Positions 24,701 through 39,600 are shown, counted from the first letter of the stretch. The stretch is DNA of 64,000 nucleotides from Liolophura sinensis (GCF_032854445.1 NC_088301.1:57548512-57612511), one strand, 5' to 3'. Numbers and translations are program-made. Notes: generated by a model from the sequence alone, not told the origin.

Positions 24701-27700
24701 GTCTACTTTGGTGACAGTGGCCAGTCCACACAATATGGCAGTATAGGTATCACCGGACACAAGTGACCACAGGTAGATGGGGGTTGAGCACCTCGGCTTC
24801 CACATTACCCCTCTAAGAATTGTTCAGGGTGGCAGCCTTATCTTGTAAATCGCTGCCATGGCCCATGCTCCAGTGCTTATCAGTGTAGATGTTAAGTGTT
24901 CCTGCCCATTGCCACAAAAGGCTGTGTAAACCAGCACTAGATAACTGTTACATTCCTCACACAGCCCTATTGTCCACCATTTTCAAATGAAATAAACCCC
25001 TCATTTTGACTGGCTTTAACCTGCTCAATAGTCCAACTTTCATATAAACATGTACATAAGTTGATATCCCTCCTATGGATTGTGTACCTGTATTTTTTTG
25101 TCACCTGTGTTTGTGTGTTATGACACCTGGCAGGTGTTCTCTGCTTGTGATTCATCTGGTTTTCCTGAATCAGATTGCATTGTGTGTTTTGTTTAATATT
25201 CTTCTTTGATTTACATGTACTTGCTTTCAGCACTGCAGACTTATGCGGTGTGTTTTATAGGAATGAAGATCTGCAGTTTATATAGAAAGTCTGTTATAAT
25301 TATTGACAGTAATATTCTGCTAGTAGCCTTGGGTACTGTGCTAGGATTGCCTCTTGGGAAAAAAGCTGTAGCCAGTTTGAATGTAAATAGTTAATGCAAG
25401 CTAATTTTGAGGTGATACTACATGCAAATTTGGTAATAAAAAATACCCTTGTAATGGTTACATTTTTCGCATTGGCCACATGCAAAAATCCATTTAAATT
25501 TCATCTGTGCAGAAAACATATAATAGTGTGTGATAAGTGAGTGGGGTAGGGGTGAGAGAAGCCTAAAAACGTGGACATGTGAAAGTAGTACTGGGTAATG
25601 GGTTGATGATGACACACTGTGTATGCGTTAAAGCCCTGATTTCCATGGTGGTAGGCTATAACAGAGGGTGCTAAAGTATATGTATCATCACTGTGCAAAC
25701 ACAGTAGGCCCAATGAGTGCTTATCCATCACTCCAGATTTGTTGAGATTTGTCTATCACAAGCTCAGGCTACCAGTCAATCAGCCCTATTGTGTTCCCTT
25801 TGATCTTACTACTCAGTTAATTACTCTTTCATCACTTGTTTGATCTGTCTAAATATAGCAGAGTCTAGACTAAATGATTATATATTGACTGTTTCTCTGG
25901 TCGGCTCCCTGCAGTGGTTATGCAGTGCTGGGTTCTTGTATTGCAAAGGCTTTGCATGCTTACATGTACATCTCTAGTCTGAAGTTCATCCTCGCGTCTT
26001 ATTTTGTAAGAAAACTTCTGTAAGTAACTAAATACCTGAAATACAAGAAGGGTGTGTGTTACATTTATGTATTTTCCATAGTTTACTTTAATAAATGACC
26101 TACAATGTAAATCTGCAGTTGACCTACCAACTGAATGGTATTGCTGTTTTTCAAAATCAAATTTGTGATATGCATAAATTGATTTGAACACATGCAAATG
26201 TTGCAGAATTTGAGGCAAAGAAAGTAATACTGTCATTCGTACCAATTTTAAGTTAAAATGTTGAAGTGTGCATGTACTGTATAATATTAGAAAATTTAGG
26301 AACTGTTCTGTTGAAAATTTCTGTGAAAAAAAAATGTTTTATATGTTGCAGAGATCTAAGCAACAACGAACTGACCTCAATAAACAAAACAGTATTCCAG
26401 AACTTGCCAGCTTTGAAGAATGTGTAAGTATCATTTTCATTTATTTATTTGATTGGTGTTTTATGCCGTACTCAAGAATATTTCACTTAAGTAATGGCGG
26501 CTAGCTTTATGGTGGGAGGCAACTGGGCAGAGTATCATTTTTATTGGCTATTGGATACATCAGCCAATGAAAAAGTAAAATGTTGCATTTCTAACAGTAT
26601 TTAGCACAGAAATACTCATTTTAATTTCTCTGTTTTACATTGCATATTCACATTAGAAAATTAAATACTTGCACAAAGTATAACACATGATCAGATACTT
26701 GGCAGAGTTAAATCTGATTTACCATTTGTAATAGCTTTGTGTAAATAAGCTGTTACAAATCCCCGAGCAAGAAATTTATTTATTATGTAAGTTTGAATGA
26801 AAGCCATCCAAGTATAGTAGCTGTACATGCATATGGTATGCTTGGATATAACAGAAGTCATGCTACACAAGACTGTATGTAGGTGTATAAAATGAAGCAT
26901 CTGCAGCCAGTGTTGTTGTAAATATGTTGGAGAAAAAATCTGTAAGTTGCATTAAATCATTTTGCGCCTAATGTGGTGGTGAAAATATGGTCTGTCTGTG
27001 GTAAATCCTCAGTGTAGAGTGTAGTGGAACCACATATTCTGCAATAGTTGATTGGAAATAGTTTTGAGGTGAAAACATTGTCACCATCAGTTTTAGGCAC
27101 ATGACAACCAAAATTTACATTGTGTGAGAGTGAGTGTGTTGCAGAGATCCACAAAATTGAAGCCTCTTGTACTTCTAAAGGATATACTTATTTTTTGTTG
27201 TTAAACAGAATTTATAGAAAAAGAAGATTGTCCCCATCATTACAACAAAAATTCAACCTTATTTTATCAGATGGTGGAATATATTTGTTTGGCCTCATCC
27301 ATGGGGAAGGCATTACATTCCAATGTAATGCCTTAACAAGCCATAGGTTGCACTTAACTGATAGCCCATGCAGCTGGATGCCATACACAGATGTTGCTGA
27401 CCTGATTCCCTATTCAAAGTTCAGGTGCTGAGGAGTAAAGCCTTCTTTGGGGCGATATCTCTGCAATGCCCCATAAGAAAGTTAACTGTTTAATGCTCAC
27501 TGTCGCACCCGGTTGTTGCCCAATGTGGAGCTCTGCAGGCCATCTTAACACCGGGTTAAAGCCAGCACTAGAGGACACCTTAAAGCCTGACATGGCAGCT
27601 ACCCTCTACACGTCTCAAATATTGACACTTCTGAGCTGTACAATTGAGATTATGTTCACAGCTGAAAAACACAGCAGAAAGCCCAGATTATGGCTGGAAG

Positions 27701-30700
27701 TGTGATAGGAAGTTGGGGCTGTACGGTGTCCAGGAGACATCTCTGAAGCCCGTACTACAGTCCCTTCTCCTCTGTGACATGTGACCTTGTACTCCTTCAG
27801 TGATCGTCAGAGTGTGATACCTGAGATCAGGCTGTCTGAGAGCACCTGAAACATAGCTCAGCCATGTCCTGTGTAGTGAAAAGTGGCATAAGTATTACAT
27901 TCCCAGTTGATCTAATGCAGTTTGTTAAGGTAGTTTCCTTGTGGTACAAAAAATGATTGATTCTCACAAGAGGTTGGTTAGTGAAAACATAATCTTGTTC
28001 CTGCTGTTTTAGGACTCGTAGGAAACCGTAATCTGTATAAATTATCTCCTCTAATTATATTCTGTCTACTACCATAGTATAATTGAAATGATACCAAGTG
28101 GTGCAAAAACTCAGCATCAGAGAGCGCGAGCGAGTAAACATGATTATAGTTGGGACTATTTGTTGTAGAAATTGAAAGAACAATAACATCTTAATTGTAT
28201 CCGCGCTCGTGGTTTCTGGACATTTTTATGTAGTATATATGTGAAAAATTCAACGGAAGTCAGAAATGTTTTATTAGCTTTCTTGTATGCTAAATTTCTT
28301 CTGTTTCATTTTCCAGTAAACTTGGATACAACAAACTGACTGAAATCCCAAGGCTCGGGAAGAACTCCAGTGTAACACATTTATACCTGTAAGTGTCAAA
28401 TGTAACTTTCTTCCGTTGTTTTGTGTAGCTTTAGTTTCATCTGCTGTGCCTCTTGTGCTCAGGTGAGGCAATCCTTTTTTTTCATGTTATTAGCCAAGTT
28501 CATGGCTACTGCTGCCTGGACTGTGTCCTAACTGTGCTATACATGTACTCATATACATTTGTTTTAGGAATAACATTTTAAGTCAGTTTTGTTCCATTTA
28601 AAAAGCTGATTAAAATATTTTTAGATTATGGTGCTTGTGGTGCATAGAGCAAACATAGTGGGACTTGAAAGTAAGAAGCCTGGTATAATTGTGGCTGCAA
28701 GCAGAAAAAAAGCGACTCTGCCTGTATTGACAAAGGGATTGGGCTAGGTGTTGTGTTTGCGGAGCCTGACCAGAATGAGATGCCTTTTGTCTCAGTGGCT
28801 CTGTTTATCCTCAAACAAGCCATGGGTGTTAGACAACTATTTGTTCAAAGTACGCAGAATTTTAAAGATGGCCACATTTTGCATTCAGTCCCAGGCCTTG
28901 ATTTCTTTACCAGTTCTCTCCCTTGCAGGAACTTTGGGTACACAGATATATATATAAGGGTATCCAAAACATTTTTTTACTCAGGACAGGCACATATGCT
29001 TTGCTTCATAAGATTAGTACTTTGTTATGTTAGATTTTAGACTACTTGAAATTTATTCTTCATTTTCAAGGATTTATTCTTGCCTGAATATTAAAAAATG
29101 TGAAAAAATTCTCCAAGGATTTGTGAAGCTTCTCTCTACACTTCTGCTTGATAACCATTATTATGAATCTGTAGTCAATAGCGGAAGTGGGTGCACCTTG
29201 CTTGCAGACTTGAAGTGGTAACTCATTCCTTCAGTTCAGTAATTGTAGAAAGCATGCCACGGTAAACCCTGGAGGAGAGCTGAAAAGAACATTTTGGTGC
29301 AGATGGCTTGGCTTGGCTTTCAAAGAAAGTTATTGTTTGGGACTGTGCTTGAGTGTTCTGTGATCTGGAATGCTGTAATGCTGACACACTGTAGCTGTCA
29401 ATAGTCACACTTAGTCCGGGAATAGATACATGCACAATTATCAGTGAACTAGAAAAGCCACATGCACAGGTGTTCTATGATTGCAGGTGTGGTGATACGC
29501 TATAAACAATGAAGTGATGTTATAATGCACCAGAAGTTAGCCTTTGTACCCACAGGGATTTTTCCCAGATTGTTAATTTTCTGTAAAATGACACTAGTCA
29601 ACATTACTAGTGGAGTGATGTAACAGTCAAATAGTTTTACATATGCTGCATGCTGGGGTATTAGGTGTGTTTCTGAAGGCGTGTGAAATTAGTATACAGT
29701 GTGGGCTGTATCTGCTTTATTTAAACTTGCTCAGTTTGTGTACAGGGTTAATCTTGAAGCAAGTGAATTTTAATTTCAGGAGGAAGCAAAGCCTCCATTT
29801 GGCATATGCAGCTTTGGGTAGATAACGATCTAGATGAAGTGTTTGGGCAGCTGAGCTAGGCTTTCTCAGTTACCTTCAGAAAGGTACAGGTGTTGTTGGG
29901 AATCCTGGCCTTCTGACCTTCCTTGGAGAAAGGAAGTTTAGCAGATGTCTTCCTCCTGTGATTCTGCAGTCACAGCCTCTGTGCCTACAGTGCTCAGCTC
30001 TTACTGGGCTGGTCAACATGGTTCTGCTCATCAGCTGTAGCACATTCTAACCTTGTTAGGTTCAAGGGTAGATATGGCCCAGTGTACTCTAGTTTTCCTT
30101 CTAATTCATGATTAATGGTACTTTTGCAGGATGAATGTAGGGTAGGGAAGGTAGAGAGAAATTGGCAAAACGTATGGGATTAAGCACTTTAGACTTTCTC
30201 GGATTTTAAGGCTGTGAAGAGGAATTCCTCTGTTGGTAGGCTCACACTGTTTGTGGCTGCTGTGTTGAAATGTAGATCTAAAAGAAGAAGGAAAAAAATG
30301 AGGTCAGATGAGGGCTTTATTGCTTTACTGCTTTTAAAGGTCAGGCTAGAGAGGGCTGTTAGTTGTGGTCACTGAAGTGTGGAGAACTCTCAAGTCCTCA
30401 GGCAGGTCTAGGTTTAGGCTGTCTCTTTTGCCCTTCACAGTTACACTAAAACTGGCTGACTTCATGCCCACTGGACACCACCTTACACAGACTAGGTGCC
30501 ATTCTGGCTTACTCGGTTTGGCTGACTACCTGTCACACAAGCCGGTTAGTAGAACAGGTGAGGCTAGGCTATCCACAGCCCTGTGAATCTGTGTCCACCC
30601 ATGTGTGATGATCAAGCACATACCTGATAAATACACACACGAAATATTGGGTATGTTTTATTGTTATGCTGAAGGAGAATGATAACATATTAAGTTATTT

Positions 30701-33599
30701 CTGTTTGGGTGCCCTTAAAAACACAGCTGCTGTAAGACTGGAAATGTTATGGACAGAAGGCAAGAGCTCACCTATGCAAGAGTTTAATATTTTAATACAG
30801 GTAACGTCAGGGAAAATAAGAATTAAATAAGTTGTTGATCTGTGTGGATTGTGGACACCTCATTGTGATACTAGCCATTTTTGTACAACTGTTGCTAATC
30901 TCTTTCAGTTGCTTCCACCCACTGCTCACATGTGGTTGCCATTAAAGACACTTCCAATTCCTCCCCCACCCCCCACCCCCAACCCACCACAAATGCCAGT
31001 ACAAACCTCACAAACTTTATTTATTTGTTTAAATTTACCCTGACAGCAAAGCAAGCAATAGAGCTGTAGCTTGTGGCTGTGAAACAATAAAACTTGCTGC
31101 AAGGGTTAGCTAATTTGTCAGTGTTAGTTGATGTCTGTTTAGTGACAGACTATACCTTTTACTGTCTGAAACTGGATGCACCATATTAGTGTACTGTAGT
31201 GTACATATTTCTGTCACAAATTGCATGTTTTTAGAAATATTTGATTGGAAAAATGCCTGTTTCTCACTTTAAACTCCCCCCCCCCCCCCGAGAATATATT
31301 TAAAACATGCATTATTTTATCTTTGTTAAGTATATTATATAGTTTTACTTGTAACCAATTTCACTTGGATACATTGATATGTATTAGGATAGATGTATCC
31401 CAAGTCTTCTTATTTATCATGTTGGTGTGATACTTGCTCTATACATCTTCAGCTCTGTGTCCAGGGACCGTAGGGAATGTATTGGGTCACCCCTTTGGTT
31501 ATCTGCAATCTGAAATCTACATCACAGGAAACTTATTGGTTTTAACAATGTGGAATAGAGCTTGCCTTCAGCTCTTCCCCCATGAGATTATTTATTATGG
31601 GGTTGAAACAGGAGAATCTTCTAGCACACATATCAGCTCCCTGTCTCCAGCAGATGTGCTTCCCCAGTAAGAAAACTCAACCTTCTCAAGTTCATCAAGG
31701 ATTTCCAGACAACTTATAGCCTTTGGCACTTGTCTTGATAATCTTGCACAACTGAAAGGAAATTTAAATAAATTAGTTAAATTGTTCTTGTTGTCTGAAA
31801 TGCGACTTAACCTTTTTTTTTGTAACACTAGAAGTTTTGGTATTTGGTTGGACATAGTGTTGTCGCTAATGCTATTCATTTGGGTCCTATTGTGCGGTCT
31901 TTAACATGTAGGACCTTCCATTAAGCTGGATGCCAAAGGGTTGTTAAGAAAGTGGGTGGTCTAGACCACAGCTATAAGCAAGAAACAATCTATTTATTGC
32001 TGCTGAAAAATGCTTGTAAGAACAACTTGATAAGGCAGAAACACTTGCAGTTAGTTACAGGCACTACATTCTGCTCTTGAGAGAGTTGGCCCGAATCTCA
32101 CTAAATTAGCTGCTTTTTCTGAGACTGAGAAAACGAGAGAAAAACAGACTTAGTAGAAATTATATTGGTGGTATTTCACACATTGGTGCTGTGAACAGGA
32201 TGCTGGTTGACAAGCCAGTCTGCTGACACATCTGCTCTTATGATCCCAACATGCACATGTGGGTTGATAGAGCTGGGAATCCTTGCAGCTATGGAAGCTT
32301 TGCTCCCCATGTTTTTCTTCTTTATACTGCCTCTACTATAAGATACATGTGCAAACAGGCTTGTACCCAGAATTGGTGCAGCTATGTATGTGAAGTTGAG
32401 CATAATGATATATGTGTAAGTTTGTGAAGTCCCCTAAGTGCAAAGTAGGCCCCGTGAGTGGATTGTGGGGGGGAATGGGCCTGGTGCACAGACCAGACTT
32501 AAGGCTGCCCTCATACTGTGCCAAGAGCATATGGTGAGCGTAGGAAGCAGTGACAGCAGCTCTAGAGAAACCAGACCTCCACTTTTTAGAGAGAGAGTGT
32601 TAGAAGGCTATCAACTTATCAGCTCTTCTGCTTGTAAATTGGAAGTAATGATGAAAACAAACATGGGTCTATGGTGTAGTAGGCTATCTATAATATATTG
32701 CGGGCTACACCTACTCCAAACATACAGGCCTTTCCAATAAACCTATGTGTGTTTGCTGGCTCCTTCACCTTCATTCTGGACTGGCCTTTGACATTTCCCT
32801 CCATCTCCCACCCCCTTCCATCTCCCCTCCCCTAACCCCATCCCATGACTGACTTCCACTCTGAACAGCTGGTAGTACATGTTGGACAAAACAGTAGCAG
32901 GTCATGCATTAGACTCAGTTAAATCCTGTTATGGTCATGCATTAAATTCATCTAGAGCTCATCATGGTCATGCATTAGATTTAGTTAGAGCTCATCATGG
33001 TCATTGCATTAGATTCAGTTACATTTTGTAGAGCCCATCATGGTCATGAATTAGGTTCCATTATGGTCATGCAATAGATTCATTGAGATCTCCATCATGG
33101 TCAGTCCATTAAATTCAGCTAGAGCCCCCATCATGGTCATTCACTAGATCCTGTTATGGCCATGCATTAGATTCATTTAGAGCCCATTATTGTCATGCAT
33201 TAGATTCAACTAGAGCCCATCATGGTCATGCATTGGATTGAGCAAGAACCCATCATGGTCGTGAATTAGATTGAGGTGGATCCCATGGTGGTGTGGCTGA
33301 AGCTGTCACCTGAGATGGAACTACCTTGTGATATATGGGTCACTATACTGCTCCAGATTGGGGCTTGTAAATTACAGTAGTGCAGCTTTTCTTTCATCAT
33401 TTCATTGTCAACCTTTCAAGTGAGAACTGTAGCAAAAAAAAAAACTCCCCCCAAAACTGTCAGCAAAATACAACATATGACCCAGGCATTGGCTGTATTT
33501 GCTAACTAGATCCAAAGCAGGTTTGATTTGTCTTTTGCAGTGCAAGGTTTCAGCAAAATGCTGGTATTCCTGTTATCTGAGGACATCTGTGGCCATACA

Positions 33600-33637
<38 letters not shown>

Positions 33638-36600
33638 GTGTATTGCAGGCCTATGCAAATTTCTGATGTAATCAATCATGTATGGTTTATGTGATCAGCT
33701 GCTTTAGGCGACCATCTGCAAGGCTAGTGTCTTTAGCTCTTTATACAGGGATGGAAGTTGCAAAAAATGTCATTTCCTTGGATCCTAGTCCCAGCTCTTT
33801 TATGAAAGAGGAACCATTCTGGCATTTTATGTCTTTCTGGTTTGATGCTAATGTGGTTTTGCAGACCAGGCTTCTGTCAGGACTACTCTCCATGTGTGTT
33901 TATTGGGTGTGATATATATGATAAAAGGGCCAGAGTGCAGAAGAAGTTATACATCAAGGGCTGGTTGTCCAGTAGGGCTGATGTTTAAACCATACATGTA
34001 TTTGATAAAGTGGGCCCAAGCTTTAAAATATGGCTCAACACAAAAAAAAATAAAAAAAAAAATAAAGCCCAAGTACATTGAAAGGATAATGACATTGAGT
34101 TACTGATGAAAACACTTTTAGACAGATCCAGAGAGTGTTACGCCAGTTATTGAGCAGACAAAAAAAAATTATTCATATTTTGTGAATTTATTTTCTTCGC
34201 AAGCAAGTGGTGGTAATCAGTGCAATATTAATTAAGGGCACTAATGTGACCATCAAAAGCTATTTAACGTGAGTCCCAGAACTATATTTGTGATGTTCTT
34301 ATGGATGCTCATGACAATTTTTTTGCTTTCTCGGATAGAAATGTGCTTAACTCGAAGTATATTTTTGTTGTAGGCATCACAACCATATTCGTGCTATTAG
34401 CTCCAGTATACTGGCAGACCTTCCGAAGCTTAGGCTGTTGGATTTAAACTACAACAGAATTGTGGATATTCAGTGGCACTTTCCCTGTTGGCCTCAGTTC
34501 TGCATCATCTGTGAGTATATGCATAATGCTTTTCCCCAATTCATAAATTCTTTAGACATATTCTTTGTTACATGCATGAATCTACTCTCAAGTGATGAAA
34601 TGCAATCTTATGCATTTTAAAACAGAAGTAATTAGGAAAAGCAACATAAAATATGATATGATTGAAATGATCAGTAACTCATGTGTTGGCATTCAATCAG
34701 AATTTTGGGGCATACCGAAGGCTATTGATTGTTTTATGTTTCCATAATTTAACCAATTTGTTTTGGTTCATGATAATCATGATAATCAGGGTTTATAAGC
34801 TCAGAAATTTTGTCAGATTACCAGAGGAGGCAGAAGCACTGTTTCAAGTGGTTCCTTAAGTAGTAGTCGTTTTCCTCTGGTAGAGACATAATGAGGAGTG
34901 GTTCTAACCCCTCAGCTGTGACCATCACCAAGTTCATGCGGAATTATTCACTCACTCAAAGAATTATGTATGGAAATTGAGTCAGGAGAATTTACGATCT
35001 TCATTTGATGAAAAGTTTCGCTTTTATTGCTCAGTGCTTTCAATAAAATGTAGAGTTATGAAGGGAATGATGAGAAATTCTCTATTGATTATGGGTCATA
35101 TATCATGGGCACGGACCAGCATGCTGCAGCACACTGGACCGGAGGTGATCTGCTGCGTCACTGACATCAGTGCAACACTGTGAAACTCAATTACACGCCA
35201 GCCTAAACAAGCTGTCATTGACAGCGAATCTCACGAACAAGTTGACAACTCCACCGGATAGAGGAGACCAGGGCCATAAAAAGGCTAAATGTTGCGTCTT
35301 TTTCTGGATTAGGGTAGGCGGGAAATCTGGCGAAACTTGTGATGGGTTTTGATTTGAGCTGTGAGTCAGCAGCCCCATGAGACTTCTTTTCAGGTGCTGT
35401 GAGTGGCTGACCAAACTTTTCCTCTCTCCTCAAAAATTGACGACAGCTTTGTTGGACTTCTCTCCAAAACCACACTGATTATCATGACAAAGCTCCACAC
35501 TGATGCCCCCTCAAATTTAATATGCAGTATGCTGCATGTCACCCTGTCTCACCACCATTTGCCTTATCGAAAATGGCCTCTTTGGCATCTGATTTAATTC
35601 TGGAAGCTTGTGCCTGTCAAGTGAGCTGCCATTCATGACAAGACGAATGCGAGGCTGATAAGGGTTTGATAAAATGGTGCTTGTGTCTCAGCAGTGTCCT
35701 GCACATTGCGAATCACACATGGTAATTAAGTCGAATTGAGAATTGAAGGAGGGACAGGGAAAAAAAATCCATTCCCCACAGGGTACATGTTATAAGGGCT
35801 GTACTTCAGGCTCCTGGGGACACCCACTGATGCATTTAATATCACATGATTAAACCTTTATTTCCTCTTTATTTCTTGACAGATTCTTAAACAACAACCG
35901 TATTATGAGCATGGAGTGGAGAACAAAACTTTGGACAATCTGCTGCAACTGGAATGGCTCAACTAAACAAGAACAATTTGTCAAGCTTGCCAAAGGAAAT
36001 TTTCAAGGAATTAAAGAAGCTTAAATACTTGTAAGTTTATGTTTGGTATCTGCTGTTGTATTTTTTTTTTCACATATGAACAATATGTTAGGATTGTTTT
36101 TCTCAACATAGATTAATCGTTTCCCTCGCCCATGCATCCCTGTGTGTTAATTTATAATCAATGGCCATCAGTGGGCTACAGTAATATTATCAAACAGTTT
36201 CTATGAAGTTGTGGAGGCCCTCCCCCTCTCCAGCTGCCTTTGATCCTGTCCCATCCTTGCTGAAGATGCCCAGAACTGATTGAATCAATTGTTACCATGC
36301 TTATTACTGGATGAGGGCCCCAACTGCTCACTTGAGCTAGAAATGTTATGTTTGACAGCAGAAAAGAAATGATGAGGATGGCAAGGCATGGATGGTTGGG
36401 TAAACCTGGTCATCAAAATGAAGTTTCTTCAGACAGTGATTCTACTTCGGGTCAATTGTGTGAGTCAGCTGTCGTCCCATTGTTCTCGGGCCAATAGCTG
36501 GATTCTTAGTCTTGCCCTTTTTACCCACCACATTAGACATTAAGAAGGCTAAGTCTGGCTAAAGATATTGTCCAGAATTTTCAAGTGCTGAATGTTTTAT

Positions 36601-39600
36601 GACACATCCCAATTTTGTATTTGTTATTGTTTGGTCTGCATGTTTTTCTACACAAATGAAATGACACACAATTCATTTTTTCTAAATATGCATTCTTGTT
36701 ACATTTATCGAACAGGGAGTTGACAAGAAATAAATTCCGTGTTGTGGAAGGGTTGATGTTCAATGGTCTTGATAGCCTTCAGGTGCTGAAGTTGCGGAGG
36801 AATAAAATCTCTATTCTTAGGGATGGAGCATTTTGGGGCCTCAACTCCATTCAAAACCTGTAAGTAGCTACCTTTTATCTTTTATCTGTTATCAGTAAAC
36901 AAAAACAATGTTGGCTGAGCCTTTAAATTATTTTTATGGTCATTCTTTTTGGAACAGAAAAAAATATGAATATTCAGTAGATCATTGATTTTTTTATGAA
37001 CCAGAAATCATAAATTCTGTACAGGTCCTATCAGTTTTGCATTTGATAATTTTTAGCATCCTATTGCAGATGAAAGCATTATATCTGCACTGTTTTCTGT
37101 AACGTAGGTTCTTTCTTTTTTCACCAGACACTTGGACCACAACAACATTAGCCGGGTAGAAAAGGGATGGCTGTATGGACTGAAGACAGTGGAACATTTG
37201 TAAGTTTCACCACCAGATCTGTTTACTTCAAGCATGGTCACGCTGCTGTTAAATGTGGCAGTAAATCCAATTCTGAAGGCATCGCCTTCTGTAATTCTTC
37301 ACTCTAGTGGGTTAGGGAAGATTTACATAGCGACTGCTTCAGAACACACACTCCATTTAAAAGTATGCTTTCCCCTTGAGCACATCGCGGTAGACATTGA
37401 TCAGAACCCGATCGTAACCTAAGGCCGACCACTATTTTTTCCCTGAATCCCTCTGGCTAGCATTTAGGGACATTTGTATTTATGTACTGAACTTTCTTCT
37501 CCATCTTGGGGAATTTCATGAGTGTCAATTCAATTTCGGACTTTACATTGCATTACTGTGGGATAGGGTTGAAATTGCAGCCTAGAAATCTGTCTACTTG
37601 ACAGTGTTGTATTTCAAGCCGCAGGCGCTCTGGTAATTTACTTGTAGGATGTTGCTTTAGCATAGTAATTCCACTGAAGACCTGGGCCTCTGTTGATGCT
37701 TTTCTGTGCCTGATGCTTGCTGCCTCCCAATTAGATTAGCGTTTCGACAAATTCTCTCTCTGTAGAACTTGCATGTCTCCAACTAGATTGTCAAATGTAG
37801 GACCCAGACTTAGATGTCAGGCTCAAGCCAAGCCACTGAGCCTTCTGACTAATATGTTTGCATGGTATTTTATGAAATGTGTAAAAATGCACTGAGTACT
37901 GTTATGTATGTAAATTCAGATATACATGCAGAGGAAGTTGTGTTGTTGCATAAGGTTTTGTTATGTATTGGTGCATGTGCGCAATGTATGAGCTAGGGCC
38001 ATCACTAAGTCTATCTTATACTATTATCATACTAAGTCAATGTACCCTTGATGTGTCAACAGTTCACTATTAGCAGATATTTTATGCAGGCCAGCTATTT
38101 TGGGGGAGGAATTATGGGTTGACAGATTTGGAACAATACATCCAGAAATTGTATTGTACTGGTCTGCTCCAGTGGTGCTGTATCCGTTTCCATTAGAAAT
38201 GTCCCTAGTACACCCCAGAGTTCACACGTGTTGACCTGATGCATGCTGGGAGTGGAAAGTGCAAGGCCCAGGTCACCACTGGGCCTGTTGTTGAATCAGG
38301 TCCCCTCAATCAAAACCACAAGTTGGGGCTTGTAGCCTGGCCGGGGAGAGTAATTAATTGTTTTCACAACTGTGTTATATCTGTGAAAAGCACATGTTTT
38401 CTATGCCACATGTCCCCTGTCTGGTCACCCATGGCCAGACTTTTTCTTATCCCTAAATAAATAGAAACATTGTTTGCTTAAAATGGATATTATCTCACCA
38501 GTAATAAAGAATGGTTACCATTTGTTAGTCTTCTTTGTGAGTACACGTGTTTAAATGAAGTGTTAGTTTTTTTTATAGTAAGTGTTGAAAATTGAGGTAT
38601 GCTTTTATTCTCAGGTCTTTGACGCACAACAACATTCAGTCCATTGAAGCAGGTGGTTGGGAATGCCCAAAGTTGCAGGAGCTGTAAGTCACTTTTGTAT
38701 TGACTGTTTCTGGTGTGGAATTCATTGGTGCCTGTTAATTTGACTTAGCCCCAGTATGAATGTAACAAGATTTTATCTCCAGTTAGCTGATAGGAACAGA
38801 TAGTTTTAAAATATATCATAATTGATGATTTGTAGTTTAGGAATGTTTAGTTTAATATTGATATTTTTTCTCTGGCTAAGAGTGATTTGTTAAGATTAGT
38901 TTCAGTTCCTAGATGTGACATATTTTTATTTGCCATATGAACCTAAGTCTGGAAATGGTCAAGTAGGCCATACTAGACAAGAGTTGGAAAACATCATTTT
39001 CAAAATAAGGATGAAAAAAGACATCCCCAGTGGGAGTGAAGTTAAAATAAACTATGAACTATGAGAAATAAACAACCCAATCAGAGTGTAACTGGATAGC
39101 CCCTGACTCTATCCCTGGGGAGAAGGTTAATAAGTGATTTTTCAGTGGCCCAGTGTCTTCTGACAGTGGGAGGGGAAGGTGCTGACCTTAACGAGTCTCT
39201 GGTGCAATTCCCCTGGAGGGATTGACCCCAGGTGTCCCACACCCTTCCTGGAGCACCAAGCACCTGTACTGTGCAAACCAACAGCTAGTTCTATGATCTC
39301 TAGATGAATGGGTGTTTTGTGATTTTACTTGGATTATATCCATGTGATCTGCATGTGTTGGCATTGCTCAGAGAATGGGCATACATGTACATTTTAATGA
39401 GCCATTGATGACCAGACTTTGAATTAAATAAATAACCATAAGTCCCCAGGATTCCACAGAATACATTGTTACCTATCATATCAGTGTAGTGAAATGGTGT
39501 TGAAAAAATTAAAGGACTGTAATCTTTAACTCAGTATAAAATGTATTCAAAACAAGCTATTGCCACTGCTACACCAGGAGTATTATTAGATGTGAATAAT

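Larger units (their letters stand above)
13805..26351 (+). other. LRIG intron 2 (12.5 kb)
   Basis: The largest intron. It contains a complete SINE-B with target duplications (16203-16555), a G-rich tandem repeat (about 17146-17197), the second copy of the diverged interspersed repeat (about 22880-23095) and a CpG-retaining island at about 22180-22540. A segment at about 18995-19205 has a tRNA-SINE flavour (GTTGGTAAGATGGCTTAGC) but was not matched to another copy. No convincing exon was found inside. Confidence 0.75.
28389..34373 (+). other. LRIG intron 4 (6 kb)
   Basis: CpG-poor. It contains C-rich runs (about 30960-30990 and 31277-31290), a 33-bp minisatellite (about 32890-33275) and a short TA tract (33604-33631). 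No exon or RNA gene was recognised. Confidence 0.75.
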
